A stretch of DNA of 13,177 bases. Origin: UKL13-2 sp043756275. Lineage in GTDB: Bacteria > Pseudomonadota > Gammaproteobacteria > Burkholderiales > Usitatibacteraceae. Location: NCBI GenBank assembly GCA_043756275.1, contig JAYURJ010000115.1:1-13177 (forward strand), read 5' to 3'. A program made the position numbers and the translations under genes. This document shows positions 8,401 through 13,177 of this stretch, one piece after another (within the stretch, counting starts at the first letter, position 1; each line of letters starts with the position of its first letter). The notes beneath the pieces are model-generated. The model did no database searches and was not told where the DNA came from. It was given only the letters and a program-made list of their open reading frames with translations.

Positions 8401-8513
8401 TGGCTGGGCGTGTCGAGCGAAAGGGGGAAGTGGTGCATCTAATTGCCGGCAAATTGATCGACCAGACAGCGATGCTTGGTGAGCTGGAATTCAGCACCCG
8501 GGAATTTCATTAG
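5433..8513 (+). CDS. dnaE2: DnaE2 (ImuC), error-prone C-family DNA polymerase III alpha subunit
   Basis: Catalytic subunit of the SOS mutasome, performing translesion synthesis after DNA damage. The 1026-aa length is normal for DnaE2 and shorter than replicative DnaE1 (about 1160). The N-terminal PHP domain begins LHCLSNFSFLRGASHAE (8-24) with AITDECSLSGVVRAH (39-53). The polymerase core has GRGSAANSAVCY (334-345), the catalytic PDIDVDF motif (D374, D376), the third aspartate in LKVDVLAL (D525), and FGEYGFPESHAASFALL (713-729). A C-terminal OB-fold nucleic-acid-binding domain spans about 935-1010 (TTGLVTCRQRPGTAKGTTFVTLEDETG). All three catalytic aspartates are present, so the enzyme should be active. 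The ATG at 5433 matches the family start; its ribosome-binding site is weak, so translation may depend on coupling to imuB 9 nt upstream. Expression presumably follows the LexA box before imuA. Confidence 0.95.
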   Translation: MKLSCAVLHCLSNFSFLRGASHAEVLVARAAKLGYTAIAITDECSLSGVVRAHVEAKEHKIKLIVGAEFAVHDAPAIDRLILLAKSRIGYGDLCELITLARSRSRKGEYQLFIGDLVSVTDCIAIIVPHTRHVDAQTHSAAIAKHFAATCWLGVALSYGPDDEGKFAALEALANTCNLPLTACDHIQFARREDKALQDVLTAVRLKKPVAELGTALNAHAENHLKPISHLARRYSPAMITQTLVIAAQCKFSLDELRYEYPREVVPDGETPAAYLRRLTMQGGKRRYPQGIPDKVCALIEHELSIIADLQYEPYFLTIYDIVKFAQDEKILCQGRGSAANSAVCYCLGITEVNPEHMQLLFERFMSRERNEPPDIDVDFEHERREEVMQYIYKKYGRDRTALTAAVSTYRPKGAIRDVGKALGMTLSQVDALSKTIVWWDGSTVAPERLIEAGFDPEAPRMQALMLLTETLISFPRHLSQHSGGFVIARDKLTRLVPIENAAMPDRTVIQWDKDDLDALGLLKVDVLALGMLTAIRKTLDIISQWRGELMTMQDVPREDAATYQMIQRADTIGVFQIESRAQMSMLPRLKPENYYDLVIEVAIVRPGPIQGGMVHPYLKRRNGEEAVIYPSMAVEMVLKRTLGVPIFQEQVMQLAMVAASFTAGEADKLRRAMAAWKRKGGLDKFRDKLINGMLANGYKEEFAERLYRQMQGFGEYGFPESHAASFALLVYISCWLKCHHPAAFTCGLLNSQPLGFYSPAQLVQDAQRHGVIVLPLDVMISEQNCVLAGQLENPQIRLGLRMVSQLGITSAERIVAARAEATFIDIADLQRRAELSQREIEALASADAFHTLVGNRRKALWEALGLERDTKLFAAPNDTTVATLRVPTEADNIFADFASVGLSLRRHPLALLRPALAAQRIRSAEEVKNARHGQLIRTTGLVTCRQRPGTAKGTTFVTLEDETGYVNVVVWSHLADRQRNPLVLARLLCVAGRVERKGEVVHLIAGKLIDQTAMLGELEFSTREFH

Positions 8514-8563
8514 GGTTGTTGCGCACAAATGTTGAAATTGGCAAACTCAAGCACCGGCGCGCC

Positions 8564-8587
8564 TCTCAGAGCATTTGCTGCCTGAGA
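8564..8587. terminator. Possible bidirectional hairpin between convergent genes
   Basis: In the 119-nt gap between the 3' ends of dnaE2 and the aminotransferase, TCTCAG-AGCA pairs with TGCT-(GC)-CTGAGA, a 10-bp stem with a 2-nt bulge and a very tight TT centre. A further 7-bp inverted repeat (8536-8542 with 8593-8599) encloses it. There is no T tract on either strand, so intrinsic termination is uncertain. Confidence 0.35.
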
Positions 8588-8632
8588 CACCCGCCAATTC
8601 TGGAGTTTATCGATCTATGCTTATGATGAAAT

Positions 8633-9973
8633 TCAAGCGTGCCGCTTGATTGAATCCGCAATCGTTGTCACCAGTTGATCAATATGGCTTGTCTCCACGA
8701 TGTACGGCGGGCTCAACACCAGATTTTCACCCGCGATGCGCAGCAGCACGCCGCGTTCAAAACAATCCAGGAAAATATCGTAGGCGCGCTTGCCCGGCGT
8801 GCCGGCAATGCTCGCAAGTTCCACCGCACCGGCCAACCCAAGGCTGCGGATGCCAATCACATTCGGCAATCCTTTGAAGGTGCTGTGCATCGCGTCACCC
8901 AGCACTTTGCCCATTTCGCCTGCGCGCGCGAAGAGGTTTTCTTCTTTAAACAAATCCAGCGTGGCGATCGCCGCTGCACACGCAACCGGGTGGCCTGAGT
9001 AAGTGTAGCCGTGAAAAAACTCGATGGCGTGATCGGGGCTTTTTTCGGTGGATTTCATCATCGAATCGTAAATATGATCGCGACAAATCACCCCACCCAA
9101 TGGAATCACGCCGTTGGTCACGCACTTGGCAAAATTGAGCATATCCGGCACGACACCATAAAAATCCGCGCCAAAATTGGTTCCCATGCGCCCAAACCCG
9201 GTGATGACCTCATCGAAGATCAGCAGAATGCCGTGCTTGTCGCAAATCTCGCGCAGGCGTTTCAGATAGCCCTTTGGCGGCACATACCAGCCTGCACTGC
9301 CCGCCACCGGCTCGACCATAACGGCGGCAATGTTACTGGGGTCGTGCAACGGCAGGATGCGCTGTTCAAGTTCCAGCAGCGGGTCTTCTTTCCACTCAGG
9401 TTCAACACCGTTAATGAAGGCGTGGTTAACCGGATCGTGAATAAATCGCAGGTGATCCACCCTGGGCAAAAACGCGGTGCCAAACACTTTGCGATTGGCC
9501 GGAATGCCACCCACGCTCATGCCGCCAAATCCGGCACCGTGGTAGCCGCGCTCACGACCGATAAAAACGTTGCGATGCCCTTCCCCGCGTGCGCGGTGGT
9601 AGGCGAGCGCTACTTTCATCGATGTGTCCGCCGCCTCGCTGCCGGAGTTACAAAACAGCACCTTATTCAGATCGCCCGGGGCCAGTGCCGCGATCATCTG
9701 GGCGGCTTTAAACGCTTTGTCGTTGCCGACTTGAAACGCGGTTGCGTAATCAAGTGTATCGAGTTGTGCCTTGATGGCTTCGTTGATCGGTTTGCGGTTA
9801 TGCCCGGCCCCCACGCACCAGAGGCTCGACACCCCATCGAGGACTTTGCGGCCGTCGTCGGTGGTAAACGTCATGCCACTGGCGGCGACGAAGACGCGCG
9901 GATGTTCGCGGAAGTGGCGGTTAGGCGTGAAAGGCAACCAATGGTTGTCCATTTGCATGTTTTCTTTGGCCAT
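8633..9973 (-). CDS. Class III aminotransferase, probable beta-alanine/omega-amino acid:pyruvate transaminase
   Basis: A PLP enzyme that would move the terminal amino group of beta-alanine or another omega-amino acid (or amine) to pyruvate, giving malonate semialdehyde and alanine in the beta-alanine case. The 446-aa sequence resembles the Pseudomonas putida enzyme throughout as I recall it. Visible landmarks: W52 in LWCVGAGH, NSGSEAADT (109-117) for PLP phosphate binding, RGYHG (142-146), EPVAGSAGWYVPPKGYLKRLREIC (221-244), D254 in IFDEVITGFGR, the Schiff-base lysine K283 in NFAKCVTNG, T324 in HGYTYSGHP, and R412 in GVLLRIAGENLVLSPP as the likely carboxylate-binding arginine. A good Shine-Dalgarno (AAGGAGA, complement of 9981-9987) precedes the ATG. 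The semialdehyde dehydrogenase gene often found beside such transaminases is absent here. The exact substrate is uncertain; taurine, putrescine and general amine transaminases share this scaffold. Confidence 0.88.
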   Translation of the reverse strand: MAKENMQMDNHWLPFTPNRHFREHPRVFVAASGMTFTTDDGRKVLDGVSSLWCVGAGHNRKPINEAIKAQLDTLDYATAFQVGNDKAFKAAQMIAALAPGDLNKVLFCNSGSEAADTSMKVALAYHRARGEGHRNVFIGRERGYHGAGFGGMSVGGIPANRKVFGTAFLPRVDHLRFIHDPVNHAFINGVEPEWKEDPLLELEQRILPLHDPSNIAAVMVEPVAGSAGWYVPPKGYLKRLREICDKHGILLIFDEVITGFGRMGTNFGADFYGVVPDMLNFAKCVTNGVIPLGGVICRDHIYDSMMKSTEKSPDHAIEFFHGYTYSGHPVACAAAIATLDLFKEENLFARAGEMGKVLGDAMHSTFKGLPNVIGIRSLGLAGAVELASIAGTPGKRAYDIFLDCFERGVLLRIAGENLVLSPPYIVETSHIDQLVTTIADSIKRHA

Positions 9974-10007
9974 GGCACTTTCTCCTTGTTCTATTGAGCG
10001 GGTGGCG

Positions 10008-10043
10008 GTAATCGCTGTAATAGCATAGCCGCTTTGCGATTAC
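10008..10043. other. Inverted repeat in the divergent intergenic region (candidate operator)
   Basis: GTAATCGC (10008-10015) and GCGATTAC (10036-10043) are perfect 8-bp inverted copies separated by 20 bp, in the roughly 180-bp gap between the aminotransferase start and the likely start of the next gene. The spacing would suit a dimeric regulator binding one or two DNA turns, but it could also be a hairpin in the leader of either transcript. Confidence 0.35.
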
Positions 10044-10153
10044 GCGAACAAACCGCACCAGAATCGCTGGTGGACGGGAACTACGTCGGCATGCTGTTGA
10101 TCTCAGACGCGCCTGGTGTGAAAAACGCGCCGCCCTCCCGCATAATTACGCCA

Positions 10154-10981
10154 ATGCTCCAAACCCGTAGCTTCACCATTCATCTGACCGCGCCGACGAT
10201 CACGTCAATTTATCTGCGCGAGCCGCAAGCACGCACCCTGCACCGCATCGCCGTTGGCCTCGCTTTGTCGCTTTGCATTCACGTGCTGTTACTCGTTTTT
10301 GCCCCAAAACTCGACATCGCGCAGGCACCAGTCGGCGGTACGCAGGGGCCATTGGTGGTGCGCCTTACCGATCCGACCAAAGCCGCGCCGCCGAGTGCCC
10401 CGGAGGCAACACCACAGCCTGCCCCACGCCCGCCCGCTGCCCGGTTACCGCGCCTGATGACGGCACCGAGTCCCACGCCGCAAAGCACGCCGCTGCTGGC
10501 CGAACCGCGCGCGCCGGCTCGAACGGTTGAGTCCGAGCCAAATGATTTTATGAGCATGATTATTGCCAAACGCGCGCAGCGTGCAGCAGCTGAGGCGGCA
10601 GCGGGCGGACGCGGGCGCGAGCCATCTCAGGATGAAATCGCCATGGCCAATATCAACCGTAACGCGCGATCGCTCACACAACGCGACGGCACCAGCGGCG
10701 TGTTTCAAATATTGAGCAAAGGCCATCGCGCGGCGCAGTTTTCATTCAATGGCTGGACGGGGGATCGCAGTAACAGCCGCCGCGATGTGATTGAGGTCGA
10801 TGCGGGGCTGAACGGCAATATTGAAATCGCCATCATTCGCCGCATGATCGAGCTCATCCGCACCCACTACAAAGGCGATTTCAATTGGGATTCCCGCCGT
10901 CTCGGTCGAGTGGTGGTGCTGTCGGCGCGGGTGGAAGACACGACGGGGCTTGAGGAATTCATGATGCGGGAGTTTTTCTAG
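10154..10981 (+). CDS. Conserved membrane-anchored, proline-rich protein of unknown function (TonB-like topology)
   Basis: I do not recognise a named family. An open frame extends back to a TTG at 10034, but the ATG at 10154 gives the most natural protein (275 aa): about 30 cytoplasmic residues, one transmembrane helix (about 31-50, RIAVGLALSLCIHVLLLVFA), then a Pro/Ala-rich stretch (about 74-122). This is the layout of TonB-type proteins that span the periplasm. The C-terminal part is not TonB: an Ala/Arg-rich helix (SMIIAKRAQRAAAEAAAGGRGR, about 134-155) is followed by a compact domain with GVFQILSKGHRAAQFSFNGWTGD (182-204), IEVDAG (213-218), RRMIELIRTHYKGDFNWDSRRLGRVVVLSAR (229-259) and the terminus EEFMMREFF. 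I recall similar uncharacterised proteins from Burkholderiales. No ribosome-binding site is evident, so the start is uncertain; an ATG at 10091 is the alternative. It is divergent from the aminotransferase and has no clear operon partner. Confidence 0.72.
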   Translation: MLQTRSFTIHLTAPTITSIYLREPQARTLHRIAVGLALSLCIHVLLLVFAPKLDIAQAPVGGTQGPLVVRLTDPTKAAPPSAPEATPQPAPRPPAARLPRLMTAPSPTPQSTPLLAEPRAPARTVESEPNDFMSMIIAKRAQRAAAEAAAGGRGREPSQDEIAMANINRNARSLTQRDGTSGVFQILSKGHRAAQFSFNGWTGDRSNSRRDVIEVDAGLNGNIEIAIIRRMIELIRTHYKGDFNWDSRRLGRVVVLSARVEDTTGLEEFMMREFF

Positions 10982-10999
10982 CGCCTCAACTGACTTCGT

Positions 11000-11026
11000 G
11001 TTGCCCGTTTTCAACCGGGCTGCAAC
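11000..11026 (+). terminator. Weak hairpin after the unknown membrane protein gene
   Basis: GCCCG (11003-11007) pairs with CGGGC (11016-11020) around an 8-nt loop, and flanking GTTG and CAAC can extend the stem with a small bulge. It lies about 20 nt after the stop codon. No T tract follows, so it is only a possible terminator. Confidence 0.28.
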
Positions 11027-11056
11027 GCGATTCAACAACTGCTGGCACAAGCTGAC

Positions 11057-11086
11057 TTGACACACCAGGCAATGACCGCACACAAT
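11057..11086 (+). promoter_or_regulatory. Probable sigma-70 promoter of the marR-cytochrome b561-yceI operon
   Basis: A perfect -35 hexamer TTGACA (11057-11062) stands 18 nt before CACAAT (11081-11086, four of six matches to TATAAT). Transcription would begin near 11093, inside the palindrome at 11088-11105, so an operator-bound repressor would block it. TATAGT at 11086-11091 is a better -10 hexamer but lies 23 nt from the TTGACA. Confidence 0.5.
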
Positions 11087-11087
11087 A

Positions 11088-11105
11088 TAGTTCTTATACG
11101 AACTA
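11088..11105. promoter_or_regulatory. Candidate MarR operator (18-bp palindrome)
   Basis: TAGTTCTTATACGAACTA is palindromic at 8 of its 9 base pairs, with a TATA centre. It sits immediately after the probable -10 element and 59 nt before the marR start. Length and symmetry fit a MarR-family dimer site, and MarR regulators commonly repress their own operon. Binding by this particular protein is inferred. Confidence 0.6.
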
Positions 11106-11164
11106 AAATGATATTGGCGCAAATTGACCTATTTTGTAATTTACGCTGTCTCACTTCGACAATC

Positions 11165-11623
11165 ATGCAAAAAAAACGCTTCATACCTCTCGTTCGCGCG
11201 CTGATCGAATGCGCACAAAGTTTTGAGCGCCGCTCCGGCATGCACGTGCGCGAGTTGGGCCTGACGCCTGCGCAATTTGACATCATCGCGACGCTCGGCA
11301 ATACGCAGGGCATGAGCTGCAAGGAACTAGGCGAAAAAACGCTCATCACCAAAGGCACGATGACGGGCGTGCTGGATCGCCTTCAGCAGAAAGGCCTGCT
11401 TAGCCGCCATGATTCGCCCGAGGACGGTCGTAGCTGGATTACCAAACTCACCCGCAAAGGGCAGGCCTTGTTCGACGAAATCTTCCCCGCGCATCTGGCG
11501 CACCTGGCCCCGATGTTTGCGGGGTTCAGCGACGCTGAACTGGACGCCATGCGCGACCAACTCAATCGCCTGCGCGCGGCGTTTGAATCGGCGAATGCGA
11601 ATAATGCTGGGAGCACGCAATGA
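11165..11623 (+). CDS. MarR-family transcriptional regulator
   Basis: A dimeric winged helix-turn-helix regulator, probably a repressor released by a small ligand or oxidation. The open frame reaches back to a TTG at 11057, but that TTG is the -35 hexamer of the likely promoter. The ATG at 11165 gives 152 aa, the usual MarR length, with the first helix at its normal place. The DNA-binding region is LTPAQFDIIATLGN (33-46), CKELGEKTLITKGTMTGVLDRLQQKGLL (52-79, including the recognition helix) and the wing SPEDGRSWITKLTRKG (84-99) with the family D-x-R motif at 87-89. Cysteines at 17 and 52 could be redox-sensitive, but this is not shown. No Shine-Dalgarno is obvious. The stop overlaps the cytochrome b561 start by 4 nt (ATGA), which points to translational coupling and control of that operon. 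Confidence 0.88.
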   Translation: MQKKRFIPLVRALIECAQSFERRSGMHVRELGLTPAQFDIIATLGNTQGMSCKELGEKTLITKGTMTGVLDRLQQKGLLSRHDSPEDGRSWITKLTRKGQALFDEIFPAHLAHLAPMFAGFSDAELDAMRDQLNRLRAAFESANANNAGSTQ

Positions 11624-12159
11624 ACGCACCACGATATACGAGTGTTGCAATCGGCCTGCACTGGCTGATTGGCCTGATGATTCTTATCTCGTTGGGCGTT
11701 GGCTTGTATATGGTTGATCTGAAACTATCGCCCACCAAGTTGCAGCTTTATTCGTGGCATAAATGGGCGGGCGTGACAATTTTTATGCTAGTGCTTATTC
11801 GCTGTATATGGCGGATCACGCATCCGGCGCCGCCATTACCTGACGATATGCCGCGCTGGCAGCGCATCGTTGCCGAATCCACGCATTACGTGCTGTACGC
11901 ATTGATGATCGCCATTCCGCTCACCGGCTGGCTGATGAGTTCTGCGAAAGGATTTCAGACCGTCTATTTCGGCGTGCTGCCGATTCCAGACCTGCTGGAC
12001 AAGAACAAGGAGCTTGGCGAAACCCTGAACATAGCTCACACGTACTTGAATTACACGATGATCGGCATCCTCCTCGCGCACATCGGCGCGGCGCTGAAAC
12101 ACCACTTCATCGAAAAAGACGACATCCTGCGGCGCATGCTGCCGTCGCGTCAACAATAA
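11620..12159 (+). CDS. Cytochrome b561-family membrane protein
   Basis: A four-helix inner-membrane di-haem cytochrome b of the CybB/YceJ type, thought to pass electrons between quinol and acceptors such as superoxide or periplasmic partners. At 179 aa it has normal length. Hydrophobic helices lie at about 9-30, 48-64, 88-107 and 140-159. Histidines suited as haem ligands are H14 (GLHWL), H47 (WHKWAG), H89 (STHYVLYA) and H154 (LLAHIGAALKHH), with H140 as another candidate. The LTGWLMSSAKG loop (101-111) is typical for the family. TGGGAG before the ATG serves as ribosome-binding site, and the ATG overlaps the marR stop. A yceI gene follows 31 nt after the stop, the same pairing as E. coli yceJ-yceI, so the two products probably act in one membrane/periplasm process. 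Confidence 0.9.
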   Translation: MNAPRYTSVAIGLHWLIGLMILISLGVGLYMVDLKLSPTKLQLYSWHKWAGVTIFMLVLIRCIWRITHPAPPLPDDMPRWQRIVAESTHYVLYALMIAIPLTGWLMSSAKGFQTVYFGVLPIPDLLDKNKELGETLNIAHTYLNYTMIGILLAHIGAALKHHFIEKDDILRRMLPSRQQ

Positions 12160-12190
12160 CCCTGATTTTCACCTACCCAGACTGACCACT

Positions 12191-12808
12191 ATGAAATTTC
12201 CATCTCCCGTTTTTGCCGTGCTCAGCATCGCCCTTGCCGCCAGCAGTGCGCAGGCAATTGAGTACAACAGCGTTTTGGCTGACAAATCCACACTTTCCTT
12301 CACGTCCCGCCAGATGGGCGTGCCCGTGCAAGGTAGCTTTCCAAAATTCACCACAACGGTCGCGTTTGATCCTGCCAAACCGGAAGCCGCCAAAGTCCTA
12401 CTCAGCATCGATCTGGCTACCATCGACGCCGGGTCAAAGGATGCCAACGATGAAGTCGTCGGCAAGCAATGGTTCAACGTGAGAATATTTCCTGCAGCGA
12501 CATTCACATCGAGCGCCGTGAAGGCTATCGGTGGCGGCCGTTATGAAGTCACAGGCCCGCTGATGATCAAAGGCAAATCCGTGCCCGTCACGGCGGCGTT
12601 TACCTTCAAAACCGAAGGCACCAATGGCGTGTTCGACGGCGGCTTTACGATGAAGCGCATCGACTTCGCCATCGGCGAAGGCCCGTGGGCTGATGTCTCG
12701 ACCGTCGCCAACGAAATCCAGGTGAAATTCCGGGTGGTTGCTACTGCCGCGCCCGCAGCACCGACTATGCCTGCCACCCCTACCAAGGCACCCGCAAAAT
12801 CCAAGTAA
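12191..12808 (+). CDS. YceI-family periplasmic (polyisoprenoid-binding) protein, first copy
   Basis: A secreted lipocalin-like beta-barrel protein. YceI relatives bind long isoprenoid chains such as ubiquinone precursors, and E. coli yceI responds to acid and osmotic stress. The 205-aa precursor has a signal peptide with a signal peptidase I site AQA (20-22). The YceI domain shows SRQMGVPVQGSFPKF, the DAGSKDANDEVVGKQWFNVRIFPAATF segment characteristic of the family, and PLMIKGKSVPVTAAFTF. After the barrel there is an Ala/Pro/Thr/Lys-rich tail (about 186-205) that many relatives lack. The ribosome-binding site is weak, and translation may be coupled to the upstream cytochrome b561 gene. A second yceI gene follows 35 nt after the stop. 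Confidence 0.9.
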   Translation: MKFPSPVFAVLSIALAASSAQAIEYNSVLADKSTLSFTSRQMGVPVQGSFPKFTTTVAFDPAKPEAAKVLLSIDLATIDAGSKDANDEVVGKQWFNVRIFPAATFTSSAVKAIGGGRYEVTGPLMIKGKSVPVTAAFTFKTEGTNGVFDGGFTMKRIDFAIGEGPWADVSTVANEIQVKFRVVATAAPAAPTMPATPTKAPAKSK

Positions 12809-12843
12809 GTCCAACACCCACTTTTAACCAAAGGAGTATTACC

Positions 12844-13177
12844 ATGAAACGCATCGCCATTCTCGCTCTCACCGCCGGTCTCGGCCTTCCCGCATTTGCC
12901 GCGCCTGAAACTTATGTCGTTGAAGGCACCCACACCTACCCAAGCTTCTCTTACACGCACTTTGGCTACTCGACGCAGCAAAGCAGATTTGACAAAACGA
13001 CCGGCAAGATCACCATCGACCGCGCTGCCAAAATTGGCTCACTCGATGTCAGCATCGACGCCAAATCGGTCAACACAGGCTATGAAGTATTCAACGGCCA
13101 CCTCAAGGGCGACGGCTATTTTGATGTCGAAAAATTTCCGACGATCACGTTCAAGTCGAACACGTTCAAATTTGACG
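12844..13177 (+). CDS. YceI-family periplasmic protein, second copy (3' end outside the window)
   Basis: The first 111 codons are present and the frame is open to the window edge. The ATG at 12844 has a strong Shine-Dalgarno (AAGGAG, 12831-12836, 7 nt spacing), the best in this operon. A signal peptide runs to AFA (17-19). The mature part reads APETYVVEGTHTYPSFSYTHFGYSTQQSRFDKTTGKI, then SLDVSIDAKSVNTGYEVFNGHLKGDGYFDVEKFPTITFKS, all typical of YceI. It diverges clearly from the first copy, so it is not a recent duplication; the two may bind different lipids or form a heterodimer. Its function is inferred from the family and context. Confidence 0.88.
   Translation, partial: MKRIAILALTAGLGLPAFAAPETYVVEGTHTYPSFSYTHFGYSTQQSRFDKTTGKITIDRAAKIGSLDVSIDAKSVNTGYEVFNGHLKGDGYFDVEKFPTITFKSNTFKFD

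Noticed and set aside
9011..9997. A 328-codon open frame on the + strand opposite the aminotransferase gene
   Set aside because: It lies almost wholly antisense to a gene with full family motifs and gives a composition-driven His/Arg/Ala-rich product without recognisable domains. It is a shadow of the high-G+C coding strand.
10034..10153. N-terminal extension of the unknown membrane protein from a TTG codon
   Set aside because: The extension has no ribosome-binding site and no recognisable features, and would put about 70 residues before the membrane helix. It also covers part of the inverted repeat in the divergent promoter region.
11057..11164. N-terminal extension of MarR from a TTG codon
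   Set aside because: The TTG is part of a perfect TTGACA -35 element, the region holds the likely operator, and the family length fits the ATG at 11165.
1..13177. CRISPR arrays, tRNA or rRNA genes, transposases, integrases, toxin-antitoxin pairs
   Set aside because: I looked for regularly spaced repeats, clover-leaf-like segments and known protein motifs and saw none. The only multi-copy signals are the short inverted repeats and the 12-bp tandem repeat listed.

Overview
The window looks like a chromosomal segment from a proteobacterium, most likely a betaproteobacterium of the Burkholderiales/Oxalobacteraceae type. This is inferred from three things: the order imuA-imuB-dnaE2 behind a CTGT-N8-ACAG LexA box, protein sequences that read like betaproteobacterial family members, and moderately high G+C. 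I could not run a search, so the taxon is tentative. The window is almost fully coding. I saw no tRNA, rRNA, CRISPR array, transposase or integrase.

Layout. (1) Positions 94-2922 (+) hold a stand-alone MmeI-like (type IIL) restriction-modification gene. One polypeptide carries a D-X9-ExK nuclease motif, an adenine methylase with motifs DPACGCGNF and NPPF, and a target-recognition region. Near its C-terminus a palindromic repeat is inserted in frame. The gene is bracketed by inverted repeats (1-19 and 2911-2929). The right one belongs to a roughly 72-bp dyad element (2918-2989), so the gene may be a small cassette between two copies of that element. (2) A LexA box (3035-3050) lies 2 nt before the SOS mutagenesis operon imuA-imuB-dnaE2 (3053-8513, +). 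(3) A class III aminotransferase of the beta-alanine/omega-amino acid:pyruvate type (8633-9973, -) converges on dnaE2. (4) Divergent from it is a membrane-anchored, proline-rich conserved protein of unknown function (about 10154-10981, +). (5) A MarR regulator, a cytochrome b561 and two YceI-family periplasmic proteins (11165 to the window end, +) form a probable operon, with a TTGACA promoter and an 18-bp palindromic operator in front of marR.

How the parts work together. ImuA, ImuB and DnaE2 form one SOS-inducible translesion mutasome. MarR probably represses its own operon of a membrane haem protein plus isoprenoid-binding YceI proteins, a pairing also known from E. coli yceJ-yceI. The restriction-modification gene is the only clearly accessory item. 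No wholly new system is evident. The points most worth a second look are the repeat bracketing of the MmeI-like gene, the repeat inside it, the LexA box almost touching the imuA start codon, and the uncharacterised membrane protein.
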